From the NCBI GenBank assembly GCA_964552035.1, contig CAZKFN010000001.1, forward strand, positions 62,001 through 126,000: DNA of 64,000 bases, written 5' to 3'. The translations under genes were made by a program, and so were the position numbers. This stretch comes from CAZKFN01 sp964552035. GTDB taxonomy: Bacteria > Bacteroidota > Bacteroidia > Flavobacteriales_E > Vicingaceae. Positions 1 through 8,832 of the stretch are shown piece after piece. How positions within the stretch are numbered: the stretch's first letter is position 1; each line of letters opens with the position of its first letter. Below the pieces are notes generated by a model. The model saw only the letters and a list, made by a program, of their open reading frames with translations. It ran no database searches and was not told the DNA's origin.

Positions 1-174
1 AGAGCTACCAATCCAAATAAGTTGTTGTCCATAGCGCTGGGAGGTGTCGAAAATGCTTTGGAAATCTTCATTATAAACCGCAGCATATATATTTAGCCAA
101 CCTAAAGTAACTAAGACTAGGTATAATAATACCAAAAACCAATCGATACTTTGGACAGTTGTTTTACTCCTCAT
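1..174 (-). CDS. rodA: Rod shape-determining protein RodA, N-terminal part (runs off the left edge)
   Basis: Only the first 58 codons are in the window. They read from an ATG at 174 through a short cytoplasmic head containing SIDWFLVLLYLVLV and GWLNIYAAVY, which is the first membrane helix and loop typical of Bacteroidota RodA, the SEDS-family peptidoglycan glycosyltransferase of the elongasome. The start codon lies inside the end of mrdA (11-base overlap), so the two are translationally coupled. RodA polymerises lipid II while its partner PBP2 cross-links the strands. The remaining membrane helices lie outside the window. Confidence 0.85.
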   Translation of the reverse strand, partial: MRSKTTVQSIDWFLVLLYLVLVTLGWLNIYAAVYNEDFQSIFDTSQRYGQQLIWIGSS

Positions 175-2002
175 TTCTCTTCTCCTTTGCAGTAATTAAG
201 TCTCCTTCTAACATATTCCTTTCAATCCATTTTTTATTATCACTAATGGAATCAGTAAGATATTTTTCAATCATTAAACCTGCAATAGGAGCAGCCCAAC
301 GAGAGCCCCAAACTCCTTTTTCCACATAAACTGCAATAACAATTTGTGGATTATCTATAGGTGCAAAAGCAATAAAAGCGGAATGGTCATCTCCATGTGG
401 ATTTTGTATTGTGCCCGTCTTCCCACCTACCTTGATGGAATCTATTTTTGCAGCTCTACCTGTACCCTTTTCTACTACATTATACATGCCTTCTATAACT
501 GGAGTAAAGTACTTCTTATCAATAGGAATTTCATGTTTTTTAACTGTAGAATCTATTTCATCAATAGCCTTGCCCCCTATTTTTTTAATTATATGAGGGG
601 TGTAATAATAACCCTTATTAGCGATTGCTGCAGTCATTTGAGCCATTTGGAGAGGAGTAAATCCTAATTCACCTTGCCCTATAGCAAGAGAAAGAATGGT
701 ATTGGCATTCCAATTTCCTTTATGATAGTAATGGTCATAATAAGCAGCTTCTGGGACACTCCCGCTAATTTCAGAAGGGAGGTCAATTTCTGTTTTTCTG
801 TCTAATCCAAAACTAGAGAGATAGTCTCTCCATACTTTATAGCCTTCTTCTGCAGTTGGATATTTTTCTATAATGGATTTGAACACTATGCAATAATAGG
901 CATTACAAGAGGTTTCAATGGAATACCTTAAGTTAACAGGCGATCGGTGGGAGTGACACCTTACGGTTCTACCTTTAAAATGGAATCCATTATTACAGCT
1001 GTAGTATGAATCTTCTTTTAATACTCCTTCACTTTGTCCTATTAGCGCATTAATACTTTTAAAGATAGAGCCTGGAGGATATTTTGCCATGAGAGCCCTA
1101 TTGAATAGAGGTTTGAGAGTATCCATATTTAATTGCTGATAATTAAATCCTCTTGTTCGTCCAACAAGCAAATTAGGGTCATAATTTGGTGCGCTTATTA
1201 AAGCTAATATCTCACCAGTTTTGGGGTCAATGGCAACAATACTCCCTTTTTTGTTTTGCATTAAAGCTTCACCATAAGTTTGTAGTTTATTGTCGAGGGT
1301 TAGTTGTAAATTACTTCCAGAAATTGCTGTTGAATCATATTGCCCGTTCATATATTTACCTTTTTGTCGGTTAAAGACATCTACTAGGACAATCTCAACG
1401 CCCCTTTTGCCTCGAAGTACTTCTTCGTATTCCTTTTCTATTCCATGTATTCCAATATGATCTCCGGATTTATAATAAGGGTCCTCTTCTATAATTTTAG
1501 GACTTACTTCTCCTACATAACCTAAAACGTGGGCTGCTGTTTTTTGAGGATATTTACGTAGCGTTCTTCTTTGAACATAAAAGGCAGGATAATTATAGAG
1601 CTGTTCTTGAATTTTAGCATAATCAGAGGTGGAAATTTCTTTATGAAAAATAGAAGCTTTATAATAGGAGTGGCTTTTTGCTTTGTCAATATTTTTAATG
1701 AAATAAGTCTTATCTATTCCGAGTAAATCACAAAAAGAGGTGGTATCAAAATCTTTAGAAAGTTGGTTGGGAATAACCATTAAGTCATAAGCAGCTTCAT
1801 TGTAAACTAAAAGCTCATTATTTCTATCGTAAATCAAACCTCTTGCGGGGTACTTAATGATGTGTCTTTTTACGTTATTACTTGCATCTAGCTTGTAGTG
1901 AGTATCAATTACTTGAATCCAAAACAATCTGCTTAGAAAGACAAGGGCTATAAATATAAAAATCCCTCCAATGACATATTGCCTGGGGTCAAGCTGTTTC
2001 AT
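164..2002 (-). CDS. mrdA: Penicillin-binding protein 2 (elongasome transpeptidase)
   Basis: A 612-residue class B penicillin-binding protein. A single membrane anchor at about residues 10-28 is followed by the PBP dimerisation region (ARGLIYDRN) and then the transpeptidase domain. The catalytic motifs are visible: S312-I-F-K315 in PPGSIFK, an SCN motif in ETSCNAYY, and KTGT in GGKTGT. It cross-links peptidoglycan during cell elongation together with RodA. Its ATG overlaps the mreD stop as ATGA, and its 3' end overlaps rodA by 11 bases, so mreD-mrdA-rodA form one tightly packed unit. Length and motifs are normal for the family. Confidence 0.95.
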   Translation of the reverse strand: MKQLDPRQYVIGGIFIFIALVFLSRLFWIQVIDTHYKLDASNNVKRHIIKYPARGLIYDRNNELLVYNEAAYDLMVIPNQLSKDFDTTSFCDLLGIDKTYFIKNIDKAKSHSYYKASIFHKEISTSDYAKIQEQLYNYPAFYVQRRTLRKYPQKTAAHVLGYVGEVSPKIIEEDPYYKSGDHIGIHGIEKEYEEVLRGKRGVEIVLVDVFNRQKGKYMNGQYDSTAISGSNLQLTLDNKLQTYGEALMQNKKGSIVAIDPKTGEILALISAPNYDPNLLVGRTRGFNYQQLNMDTLKPLFNRALMAKYPPGSIFKSINALIGQSEGVLKEDSYYSCNNGFHFKGRTVRCHSHRSPVNLRYSIETSCNAYYCIVFKSIIEKYPTAEEGYKVWRDYLSSFGLDRKTEIDLPSEISGSVPEAAYYDHYYHKGNWNANTILSLAIGQGELGFTPLQMAQMTAAIANKGYYYTPHIIKKIGGKAIDEIDSTVKKHEIPIDKKYFTPVIEGMYNVVEKGTGRAAKIDSIKVGGKTGTIQNPHGDDHSAFIAFAPIDNPQIVIAVYVEKGVWGSRWAAPIAGLMIEKYLTDSISDNKKWIERNMLEGDLITAKEKRNEE

Positions 2003-2517
2003 ATTACCTCCTCAGCATTGTATTTAAAATGTTGTGCTATGATGATTAAAATCATAGTAAAAATCCAGCTGAAAATCACTCTTATAAAGGTACTGAAGAA
2101 GTCGGTAAAACGAAAGACTTCAATATAGAATAAAAAGATATGATGTAAAAAAGTTAACATTGCCGCATAAGCTGTAAACCATTTTAGACCAAAATTCTGG
2201 ATATTGGGACTTTGGTTTACTTCATACCCTTCTCGGGGTTCAAGAATTTGCAAAATATAAGGTCTACTAAATGCTAAAAAAACTGTTGCTGCTGTGTGCA
2301 TTCCAATGGTATTGCTAAAGATATCAACTACTAAACCTAAACAGAATGCCAAGAATAATAAAAGAAATTTTGGAGTTTTTAAAGGGAGCCATAAAATGAA
2401 GAGGATGTATAGATAGGGGTTGATATATCCAGAAAATTGAATATTATTCAAAATCAAGGTTTGTAATATAATCAAGAAGATAAACTGTAATATAGTTAAT
2501 AGGATGTATCTAATCAT
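1999..2517 (-). CDS. mreD: Rod shape-determining protein MreD
   Basis: A 172-residue, very hydrophobic protein with about five predicted membrane helices. It lies between mreC and mrdA, as MreD does in other bacteria. Sequence conservation in this family is low, so the identification rests mainly on hydrophobicity, size and position. It ends in TGA overlapping the mrdA start (ATGA), which shows that TGA works as a stop codon in this genome. MreD is an inner-membrane part of the elongasome that works with MreC. Confidence 0.85.
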   Translation of the reverse strand: MIRYILLTILQFIFLIILQTLILNNIQFSGYINPYLYILFILWLPLKTPKFLLLFLAFCLGLVVDIFSNTIGMHTAATVFLAFSRPYILQILEPREGYEVNQSPNIQNFGLKWFTAYAAMLTFLHHIFLFYIEVFRFTDFFSTFIRVIFSWIFTMILIIIAQHFKYNAEEVI

Positions 2518-2520
2518 GGG

Positions 2521-3354
2521 TTATTTATCTTTTACTTCTAATTCCTTTTGTTCATTCTTTTGTATGTTTTTAATAACATAAACATGGCTTATATTCTTGA
2601 AGTTCGTTGTGAAGTTAATACGAATTTTATAAAAGTTTTCTCCTTTAGGCTTTTCAAAGCTTTCAATGGTTCCCACAGTAATCCCCTCAGGGAAAATTGC
2701 TGAAAAACCTGAAGTAACTATTGTATCTCCTTTTTCTATAAAAACGTGATTCGGGATATCCGTTACTAATCCTTGTTGATAATTTTTCCCATCCCAATGT
2801 AAGGAGCCAAAGATTCCATAAGAATCATTTGTTTTAAGTTTAACACTAATTCTAATGCTACTGTGCAGTATAGAAAGGGCAGTAGAGAAGTTATGAGATA
2901 CGCTTTTTACTATTCCTACAATGCCTGTTGATGAGACCACTCCCATGCTTTCTTCAATTCCATCTTTACTTCCAATATTTAGGGTAATGTAATTGTTTTG
3001 TTTATTGGTGGAATTGTTGATGATTTTACCTTTGGTATAAAGATATTTTTGTTGATAGATGGTGTCATTAATTAAGAAATTTCCTGTATTTAGCTTTTTG
3101 AAGGATCGCAATTGTTGTTCGCGTAAACGTCTATTTTCCTCTGCCAATTCTAAATTAACTTCCTTTAAATTTAAATAATCTGTCAGATTTGAGAATTGGT
3201 TATGAAGTTGATTATTGATGACATTTATGTTGTTATAAAAGGTAGTTCTTTGGAAGCTATTTTCTTTTAAAAGCAAATAGAAGGCAAATACTTCAAACAT
3301 TAAAAAAAGAAAGAAGAACGAATTTTTTTCTATGAAACGAATTAATTTTCGCAT
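2521..3354 (-). CDS. mreC: Rod shape-determining protein MreC
   Basis: A 277-residue protein with a short cytoplasmic N-terminus, one membrane helix at about residues 12-29, a coiled-coil stretch at about 60-85 and a C-terminal beta-rich periplasmic domain. The motif region DGIEESMGVVSSTGIVG is the typical MreC core; a second conserved stretch near GDTIVTSGFSAIFPEG also fits. MreC links cytoplasmic MreB to the penicillin-binding proteins. It sits 20 bases after mreB and 3 bases before mreD. Confidence 0.92.
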   Translation of the reverse strand: MRKLIRFIEKNSFFFLFLMFEVFAFYLLLKENSFQRTTFYNNINVINNQLHNQFSNLTDYLNLKEVNLELAEENRRLREQQLRSFKKLNTGNFLINDTIYQQKYLYTKGKIINNSTNKQNNYITLNIGSKDGIEESMGVVSSTGIVGIVKSVSHNFSTALSILHSSIRISVKLKTNDSYGIFGSLHWDGKNYQQGLVTDIPNHVFIEKGDTIVTSGFSAIFPEGITVGTIESFEKPKGENFYKIRINFTTNFKNISHVYVIKNIQKNEQKELEVKDK

Positions 3355-3374
3355 GGAGACATACTCCTATAATT

Positions 3375-4397
3375 TTAAATTAAAAATGGAAGATTCTTCA
3401 CATTCTTTAATGCTATCCCTGTTCCTCTAGCTACTGCACGTAATGGGTCCTCAGCGACATGAACGGGTAGTTTTGTTTTTTGAGAAATACGAAGGTCCAA
3501 GCCTCTTAAAAGTGATCCGCCGCCAGCTAAATATAAACCAGTTCTATAAATATCGGCTGAGAGTTCTGGAGGGGTTAGCTCTAGGGCATTGAGGATAGCA
3601 GCTTCAATTTTAGAAATGGATTTGTCTAAAGCATGGGCAATTTCTGTATAACTTACTTTTATTTCTTTAGGTGTTCCTGTCATTAGGTCCCTTCCTTGAA
3701 TAGGGTAGTCCTTAGGTGGATTTTCCAATTCTGGCAAAGCGGAACCTACTTCTATTTTAATTCTTTCCGCAGAGCGTTCTCCAATTAATAGGTTATGCTG
3801 TCTTCTCATATAATCCATAATGTCGTTAGAGAAATCATCACCACCAACTCGAATGGATTTGTCACTGACAATTCCTCCGAGCGCGATTACTGCGATTTCT
3901 GAAGTGCCGCCTCCAATATCAATAATCATGTTGCCAATGGGTTCTAGAATATCAATTCCAATTCCTATTGCTGCAGCCATAGGCTCATGAATTAAATAAA
4001 CTTCCTTAGCTCCTGCATGTTCAGCGGAATCTTTTACTGCTCTTTTTTCAACCTCTGTGATTCCTGAAGGAATACAAATCACCATTTTTAGAGAGAGTTT
4101 AAAAAGACTACGTCTATTTGGGTTAATCATTTTGATCATTCCCCTTATCATAAATTCAGCTGCTTGGAAATCGGCAATTACTCCGTCTTTTAATGGCCTT
4201 ATAGTTTTGATTTCTTCATGAGTTTTACCATGCATTTGCATAGCTTTTTTACCGACAGCAATAATTTTTTTAGTACTTCTATCAATAGCTACTATAGAAG
4301 GTTCGTCCACCACAACTTTATCATTGTGAATGATTAAGGTGTTAGCAGTTCCTAGGTCAATTGCTATCTCTTGGCTGAAAAAATCAAATAATCCCAT
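3375..4397 (-). CDS. mreB: Rod shape-determining actin homologue MreB
   Basis: A 340-residue bacterial actin. The N-terminal amphipathic segment MGLFDFFSQ suits membrane binding. Phosphate-1 motif DLGTANTLI, the GGGTSEI nucleotide loop near residue 163 and the late LAGGGSLLRGL adenosine motif are all present. MreB filaments position the elongasome. It starts 18 bases after purH and heads the mreBCD-mrdA-rodA order, so it is probably cotranscribed with purH. Confidence 0.97.
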   Translation of the reverse strand: MGLFDFFSQEIAIDLGTANTLIIHNDKVVVDEPSIVAIDRSTKKIIAVGKKAMQMHGKTHEEIKTIRPLKDGVIADFQAAEFMIRGMIKMINPNRRSLFKLSLKMVICIPSGITEVEKRAVKDSAEHAGAKEVYLIHEPMAAAIGIGIDILEPIGNMIIDIGGGTSEIAVIALGGIVSDKSIRVGGDDFSNDIMDYMRRQHNLLIGERSAERIKIEVGSALPELENPPKDYPIQGRDLMTGTPKEIKVSYTEIAHALDKSISKIEAAILNALELTPPELSADIYRTGLYLAGGGSLLRGLDLRISQKTKLPVHVAEDPLRAVARGTGIALKNVKNLPFLI

Positions 4398-4415
4398 TTT
4401 GTCAATTCCTTATTT

Positions 4416-5945
4416 TTAGTGTTTAAAATGGCGTACGCCAGTAAATACCATAGCCATTTGATTATTGTTGCAATAATCAATAGAAGCTTGGTCTTTAATG
4501 GAACCTCCAGGCTGTATTACTGCAGTGATGCCTGCTTTCTTTGCAATTTCTACACAATCTGGGAAAGGGAAAAATGCATCAGAAGCCATAACAGCACCTG
4601 CTAAATCAAAGTTAAAGTGTTTCGCTTTTGCAATTGCCTGCTCTAAGGCATCAACTCTAGAGGTTTGACCGGTACCGCTAGCTAAAAGCTGTTTGCCTTT
4701 TGCTAAAACGATAGCATTTGATTTGGTGTTTTTTACCAACTTTGAAGCAAAAGCCAAATCTTTTATTTCTGATTCAGAAGGAGAAAGTTGAGTAGCAACT
4801 TTAAAGTTTTCTTTTTCTTCTGTCTGAATGTCTTTCTTTTGTGCTAAAAACCCATTGAGTGCAGTTCGAACTTGTTGTTCGCTCATTTCAGCTTGATGTT
4901 GCTTTAATAAGATTCTATTTTTCTTTTGCTTTAATATTTCTAGTGCTTCGGCTTCAAAATCTGGAGCAATAACTACTTCGCAAAATAACTTATTAACTTC
5001 ATTAGCAGTAGCTACATCTATCTTTTTATTGCAAATTAAAATTCCACCAAAAGCAGAAACAGGGTCTCCAGCTAAAGCAGCTTGATAAGCTTCTATTAAG
5101 GTTGGACGGATTGCAAAACCGCAGGCATTATTGTGTTTTAAAATTGCAAAAGTAGGAGAGTTGTCTTTAAAATCTTGTAGAAGATTTACAGCTGCATCAA
5201 CATCTAAAAGATTGTTGTAAGAGAGCTCTTTCCCATGAAGTTTTGTAAAGATTTCATCTAGATTTCCATAGAAAGCAGCAGATTGATGTGGGTTTTCTCC
5301 ATACCGCAGCTTACTGTATGTTGGCTCACTTATCTTTAAGCTTTTATCCTCTTCAGTACTGAAGAAATTATAAATTGCACTATCGTAATGCGAAGAGATG
5401 TCAAAAGCCCTACGGGCAAACTCTTTTCTTTCAGCGATGTTGCTCTCTCCTTTCTTATCCTTTAAGAGTTGATGAAGTTCAGGGTACTGATTTCTTGATG
5501 AAATGGTCAGCACGTCGTTGTAATTTTTAGCTGCAGCTCGAATTAAAGAAATTCCTCCAATGTCAATTTTTTCTATAATTTCTTCTTCTGTACCGCCACC
5601 ATCAACAGTTTCTTCAAAAGGATATAAATCTACAATAACTAAATCAAACTCAGGAATTTCAAATTGAGCTAACTCTTTTTGATCCTGATCATTTCTTCTC
5701 CTGGCTAAAATTCCTCCAAAGACTTTTGGATGTAAAGTTTTAACTCGACCACCTAAAATGGAAGGATAGGAAGTTAAGTCTTCAACAGCATTTACAGGGA
5801 TATTTAATTTCTCAATAAAAGCTTGAGTCCCACCTGTGGAATAAATTTCAACCCCTAGTTCATTAAGTTGTTTTGCTATTTTGTCGACCCCGTCTTTGTA
5901 AAATACTGATATTAAAGCATTTCTAATTTTTCTACTCTCGCCCAT
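4416..5945 (-). CDS. purH: Bifunctional AICAR formyltransferase / IMP cyclohydrolase
   Basis: A 509-residue protein catalysing the last two steps of de novo IMP synthesis. The N-terminal IMP cyclohydrolase part (about residues 1-145) has the MGS-like fold motifs STGGTQAFIE and GGRVKTLHPKVFGGIL. The C-terminal formyltransferase part carries KHNNACG at about residue 267 with the catalytic Lys-His pair, and ends with the PGGS motif (VIQPGGSIKD). It opens the operon that continues into mreBCD. A perfect 7-base inverted repeat lies in the leader just upstream. Confidence 0.97.
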   Translation of the reverse strand: MGESRKIRNALISVFYKDGVDKIAKQLNELGVEIYSTGGTQAFIEKLNIPVNAVEDLTSYPSILGGRVKTLHPKVFGGILARRRNDQDQKELAQFEIPEFDLVIVDLYPFEETVDGGGTEEEIIEKIDIGGISLIRAAAKNYNDVLTISSRNQYPELHQLLKDKKGESNIAERKEFARRAFDISSHYDSAIYNFFSTEEDKSLKISEPTYSKLRYGENPHQSAAFYGNLDEIFTKLHGKELSYNNLLDVDAAVNLLQDFKDNSPTFAILKHNNACGFAIRPTLIEAYQAALAGDPVSAFGGILICNKKIDVATANEVNKLFCEVVIAPDFEAEALEILKQKKNRILLKQHQAEMSEQQVRTALNGFLAQKKDIQTEEKENFKVATQLSPSESEIKDLAFASKLVKNTKSNAIVLAKGKQLLASGTGQTSRVDALEQAIAKAKHFNFDLAGAVMASDAFFPFPDCVEIAKKAGITAVIQPGGSIKDQASIDYCNNNQMAMVFTGVRHFKH

Positions 5946-5959
5946 TTCAATGAAATATT

Positions 5960-5979
5960 TTGCTTACAATGTTAAGCAA
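5960..5979. promoter_or_regulatory. Inverted repeat in the purH leader
   Basis: TTGCTTA and TAAGCAA form a perfect 7-base inverted repeat around a 6-base spacer. It ends 14 bases upstream of the purH ATG. It could be an operator for a dimeric regulator or a small hairpin in the 5' leader. There is no T-run, so it is not a terminator. A role is inferred only from position. Confidence 0.35.
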
Positions 5980-6144
5980 ATTGACATCTTTATGCAATTA
6001 AATATGAAGCAATTCCGATGTTTTATTAAGAATATTTTCAAATTTCAATAAACAACTAATAATCATAGTCAATTTTATTTATTTTTTTGGATATTTTTCT
6101 AAAAGATAAAATATTACTGATAAGTTGACTATAAATTAAAAATT

Positions 6145-6579
6145 ATGGAAAAAAGAGTAAAGTTGATAAAAGGAGATATTACAAAAGTAGAAGTGAATGC
6201 CATTGTCAATGCAGCAAATAGTTCGTTATTAGGTGGTGGTGGTGTAGATGGGGCTATTCATAAAGCTGGGGGAATTGAAATATTAAAAGAATGCAGAGCA
6301 ATTGTAAAACGACAAGGACCTTGTAAAACTGGAGAAGCTGTCATTACAACTGCTGGGAAACTGCCTGCAAAATTTGTGATTCATACCGTAGGGCCAATTT
6401 GGGAAGGAGGGGATAGCAATGAAAAAGAGAAGTTAGAGAATTGTTATATAAATTCTTTGAAATTAGCCGTAGAGAATCATTGTAAAAGCATTGCTTTTCC
6501 AAACATTAGCACAGGAGTTTATGGATATCCTAAAACAAAAGCTGCTGAGGTAGTTATCGCTTCAATACAAAATTTTTAA
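6145..6579 (+). CDS. Macro-domain (ADP-ribose / O-acetyl-ADP-ribose hydrolase) protein, C-terminus out of frame
   Basis: A 144-residue reading frame with the macro-domain signatures AIVNAANSSLLGGGGVDGAI (ligand-binding loop) and ISTGVYGYPK (phosphate loop). These mark the MacroD/YmdB group, which removes ADP-ribose or deacetylates O-acetyl-ADP-ribose. The family is normally about 170-180 residues long. Here the frame stops at TAA right after FASIQNF-like sequence (IASIQNF), and the missing last helix and strand lie in the -1 frame directly downstream (see the next entry). The fold core and the ligand loops are complete, but the truncated form lacks the final conserved segment. It stands alone, and the adjacent genes suggest no function. 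Confidence 0.8.
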   Translation: MEKRVKLIKGDITKVEVNAIVNAANSSLLGGGGVDGAIHKAGGIEILKECRAIVKRQGPCKTGEAVITTAGKLPAKFVIHTVGPIWEGGDSNEKEKLENCYINSLKLAVENHCKSIAFPNISTGVYGYPKTKAAEVVIASIQNF

Positions 6580-6665
6580 GAGAAGATAATTGTCTGGAAA
6601 ACATATTTTTGGTTTGTTTTGATGAAGAGAATTACCAGCTTTTAAAGCGTAAGTTAAATACATAA
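6570..6665 (+). other. Out-of-frame C-terminal tail of the macro-domain gene (-1 frame after A-AAT-TTT)
   Basis: In frame, the gene reads CAA AAT TTT TAA. Stepping back one base at the last T gives TTA AGA GAA and 29 codons ending in TAA at 6663-6665, including NIFLVCFDEENYQLL. That is the usual macro-domain end (…VxFVLFDEENYxxY). The rejoined protein would have 173 residues, the normal family length. The junction A-AAT-TTT has the form of a canonical -1 slippery heptamer and is followed directly by UAA. One T missing from a T6 run, as a real mutation or an assembly error, explains it equally well. Confidence 0.8.
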
Positions 6666-6737
6666 AGAGATAAATCTTATTAAAGCTATCCATCTCGTCA
6701 TTGGTCTTTGTATTTTTGTATTAAGGAAAGCCAAGAG

Positions 6738-7364
6738 ATGATGAATAAAATAACTTTATTACTATTTTGTCTTGCATTCAGCATTATTGCGTGCCAATCC
6801 AAGGATCCAAACGAAATGCAAAAGCAAGAAAAAAAACCAACTGCTGTAATAGAAGCGCCTATTAATTCTATAAACGATGGAGTATTTAACAACACAGAAA
6901 TAGGTTGGACTATAGAAATACCGGAAGGTTGGGAACGAATTGAAAATAAGGAAGAAGACCCTTCAGATCCTCAAATGAATTATGTAAACATCAAGAGTTT
7001 GATATCCTTTCGAAAGGGAGAGTATAATCTTTTTCAATCTACCATTGAGCCTTTTGAGATGAACTATCAAGGCGAATGGCAAGAAAATGAAAGAGCATTA
7101 AAGTATGTAATTTATCAAACTTATGAATCCCAGGGGATTATAATAGACACTACAGTAACAGTTTCTGAAGAAATTGACGGCGTTCATTTTCACACTTATA
7201 GTTTTAGCATTTCAGATAAAGCAACTAAAAATGTAATGGAGCAAATTATTTATAGAGCGCCCATTCATGGCTATGAATTTGGAGTTGTTATTACTTCTAA
7301 TAATGAGGAAGATAAGGAAGATCTGCTTACTGCTTTTAGAAACTCCAAGTTTCACAATAAATAA
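6738..7364 (+). CDS. Putative lipoprotein of unknown function
   Basis: About 208 residues, starting at the ATG-ATG pair at 6738/6741, preceded by AAGGAAAG eight bases upstream. The N-terminus is a lipoprotein signal (KITLLLFCLAFSIIAC), with the lipobox cysteine following IIA, so the mature protein should be anchored in a membrane. The rest (GWTIEIPEGWERIE…) resembles the PsbP-like / 'serine aminopeptidase-free' small lipoproteins common in Flavobacteria, but I cannot assign a function. It is 12 bases ahead of mgtE on the same strand and is probably cotranscribed with it. Confidence 0.75.
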   Translation: MMNKITLLLFCLAFSIIACQSKDPNEMQKQEKKPTAVIEAPINSINDGVFNNTEIGWTIEIPEGWERIENKEEDPSDPQMNYVNIKSLISFRKGEYNLFQSTIEPFEMNYQGEWQENERALKYVIYQTYESQGIIIDTTVTVSEEIDGVHFHTYSFSISDKATKNVMEQIIYRAPIHGYEFGVVITSNNEEDKEDLLTAFRNSKFHNK

Positions 7365-7376
7365 ATTTAAAAAAGA

Positions 7377-8714
7377 ATGGTTAAAGATGTAGGACATAAT
7401 GAAAGTAGGGATACTTTACATCCAGCTGAGCTTGCAGAATTGGTGACTAATCTTCCCATAGAAGAAGCTGTAGAATACTTTTTAAAACTTTCTGATGAGG
7501 AAAGGGTCCAGTCTTTTCGATACTTTGATTTTCAATTACAACACGAATTGATTTTAGAGGTGTCTGAACAAGGCACGTCCTATATTTTAAACCATTTAAG
7601 TAGTGATGATAGGACCCATTTTTTTACTCACATTCCACTTAATGAACGTGCAAAATATTTAGGGGTATTATCTCCCAAAAACAGAAAAATAACTCAAGAT
7701 TTTTTAGGTTACCCAAAGAATAGTGTCGCTCGTATTGTAGATACCAACTATGCAACCATTTCTAAGGAGATGAATATTGGAGAAGCATCGGAGTATGTTA
7801 GAAGTAGATTTAAAGATACTGAAGCACTCAATGTTATCTATGTGGTAGAGAGCAATGGAAAGTTGTTGGACGATATTCAAGTGAGAAGGTTGGTTTTAAA
7901 TCCTCCAGAAATGAGGATTGCTGACCTCATGGATGGAGATTTTGTATCCTTGAATATTAGTGATACGAAAAGTACGGCTGTAGAAAAATTTATGGAATAC
8001 GATAGGGTAGTTATTCCAGTAGTGGACGATGAGAATTACCTTTTGGGTGTAGTTACGGTGGATGACATTATGGACGTAGCAGAGCGTCAGGAAACCAAGG
8101 GAATTCAAAAATTTGGGGGTGTTGAGGAATTAGATTTCCCCTATGTAAAAACAAGCTTTTTTAGATTGACAGAGAAGAGGGCAACTTGGCTGGTAATTCT
8201 TTTTATTGGAGAGATGCTCACTGCAACGGCTATGGGATTTTTTGAAGATGAAATTGCAACCGCGGTAGTTTTAGCTTTGTTTGTTCCTTTAGTAATTTCT
8301 AGTGGTGGGAATAGCGGTTCCCAAGCAGCAACATTAATTATTCGCGCTTTATCTTTAAAAGAAATTACCTTAAAGGATTGGTGGTTTGTAATGAAAAGAG
8401 AGATATTTTCGGGCTTAGTTCTAGGCTTTATTCTTGGATTAATTGGTTTTTTAAGGATAAGTATTTGGCAACACCTAGATTGGTATGATTATGGAGAGTT
8501 TTGGTATTTAATTGCCTTTATTATTTTCTTATCTTTAATAGGCATTGTTTTATGGGGAACCTTAACCGGATCAATGATTCCCATTGTTTTAAAAAAATTA
8601 AGATTAGACCCTGCCACTTCTTCAGCACCTTTTGTTGCTACGCTTGTAGATGTTACAGGCTTAATTATTTATTTTAGTATTGCAGCTTTAGTTTTAAGAG
8701 GAACTTTGTTATAA
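7377..8714 (+). CDS. mgtE: Magnesium transporter MgtE
   Basis: A 445-residue channel-type magnesium transporter. It has an N-terminal superhelical MgtE_N domain (about residues 15-130), a pair of CBS domains (about 130-255) that sense cytoplasmic magnesium, and five C-terminal membrane helices (about 275-445). The family signature GGNSGSQAATLIIRAL lies at about residue 308. All domains are intact. It follows the lipoprotein gene by 12 bases. Confidence 0.95.
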   Translation: MVKDVGHNESRDTLHPAELAELVTNLPIEEAVEYFLKLSDEERVQSFRYFDFQLQHELILEVSEQGTSYILNHLSSDDRTHFFTHIPLNERAKYLGVLSPKNRKITQDFLGYPKNSVARIVDTNYATISKEMNIGEASEYVRSRFKDTEALNVIYVVESNGKLLDDIQVRRLVLNPPEMRIADLMDGDFVSLNISDTKSTAVEKFMEYDRVVIPVVDDENYLLGVVTVDDIMDVAERQETKGIQKFGGVEELDFPYVKTSFFRLTEKRATWLVILFIGEMLTATAMGFFEDEIATAVVLALFVPLVISSGGNSGSQAATLIIRALSLKEITLKDWWFVMKREIFSGLVLGFILGLIGFLRISIWQHLDWYDYGEFWYLIAFIIFLSLIGIVLWGTLTGSMIPIVLKKLRLDPATSSAPFVATLVDVTGLIIYFSIAALVLRGTLL

Positions 8715-8832
8715 TTCAAAAAACTTATTTTAAAAGGTTAGATGAAAAATTATTTTGAGATGTATCAATTCAAACTCTATTTGATAAGCGGTAAGTCTTC
8801 TCTTAAAAAGAAGAATTATCTTTACCCATAGA

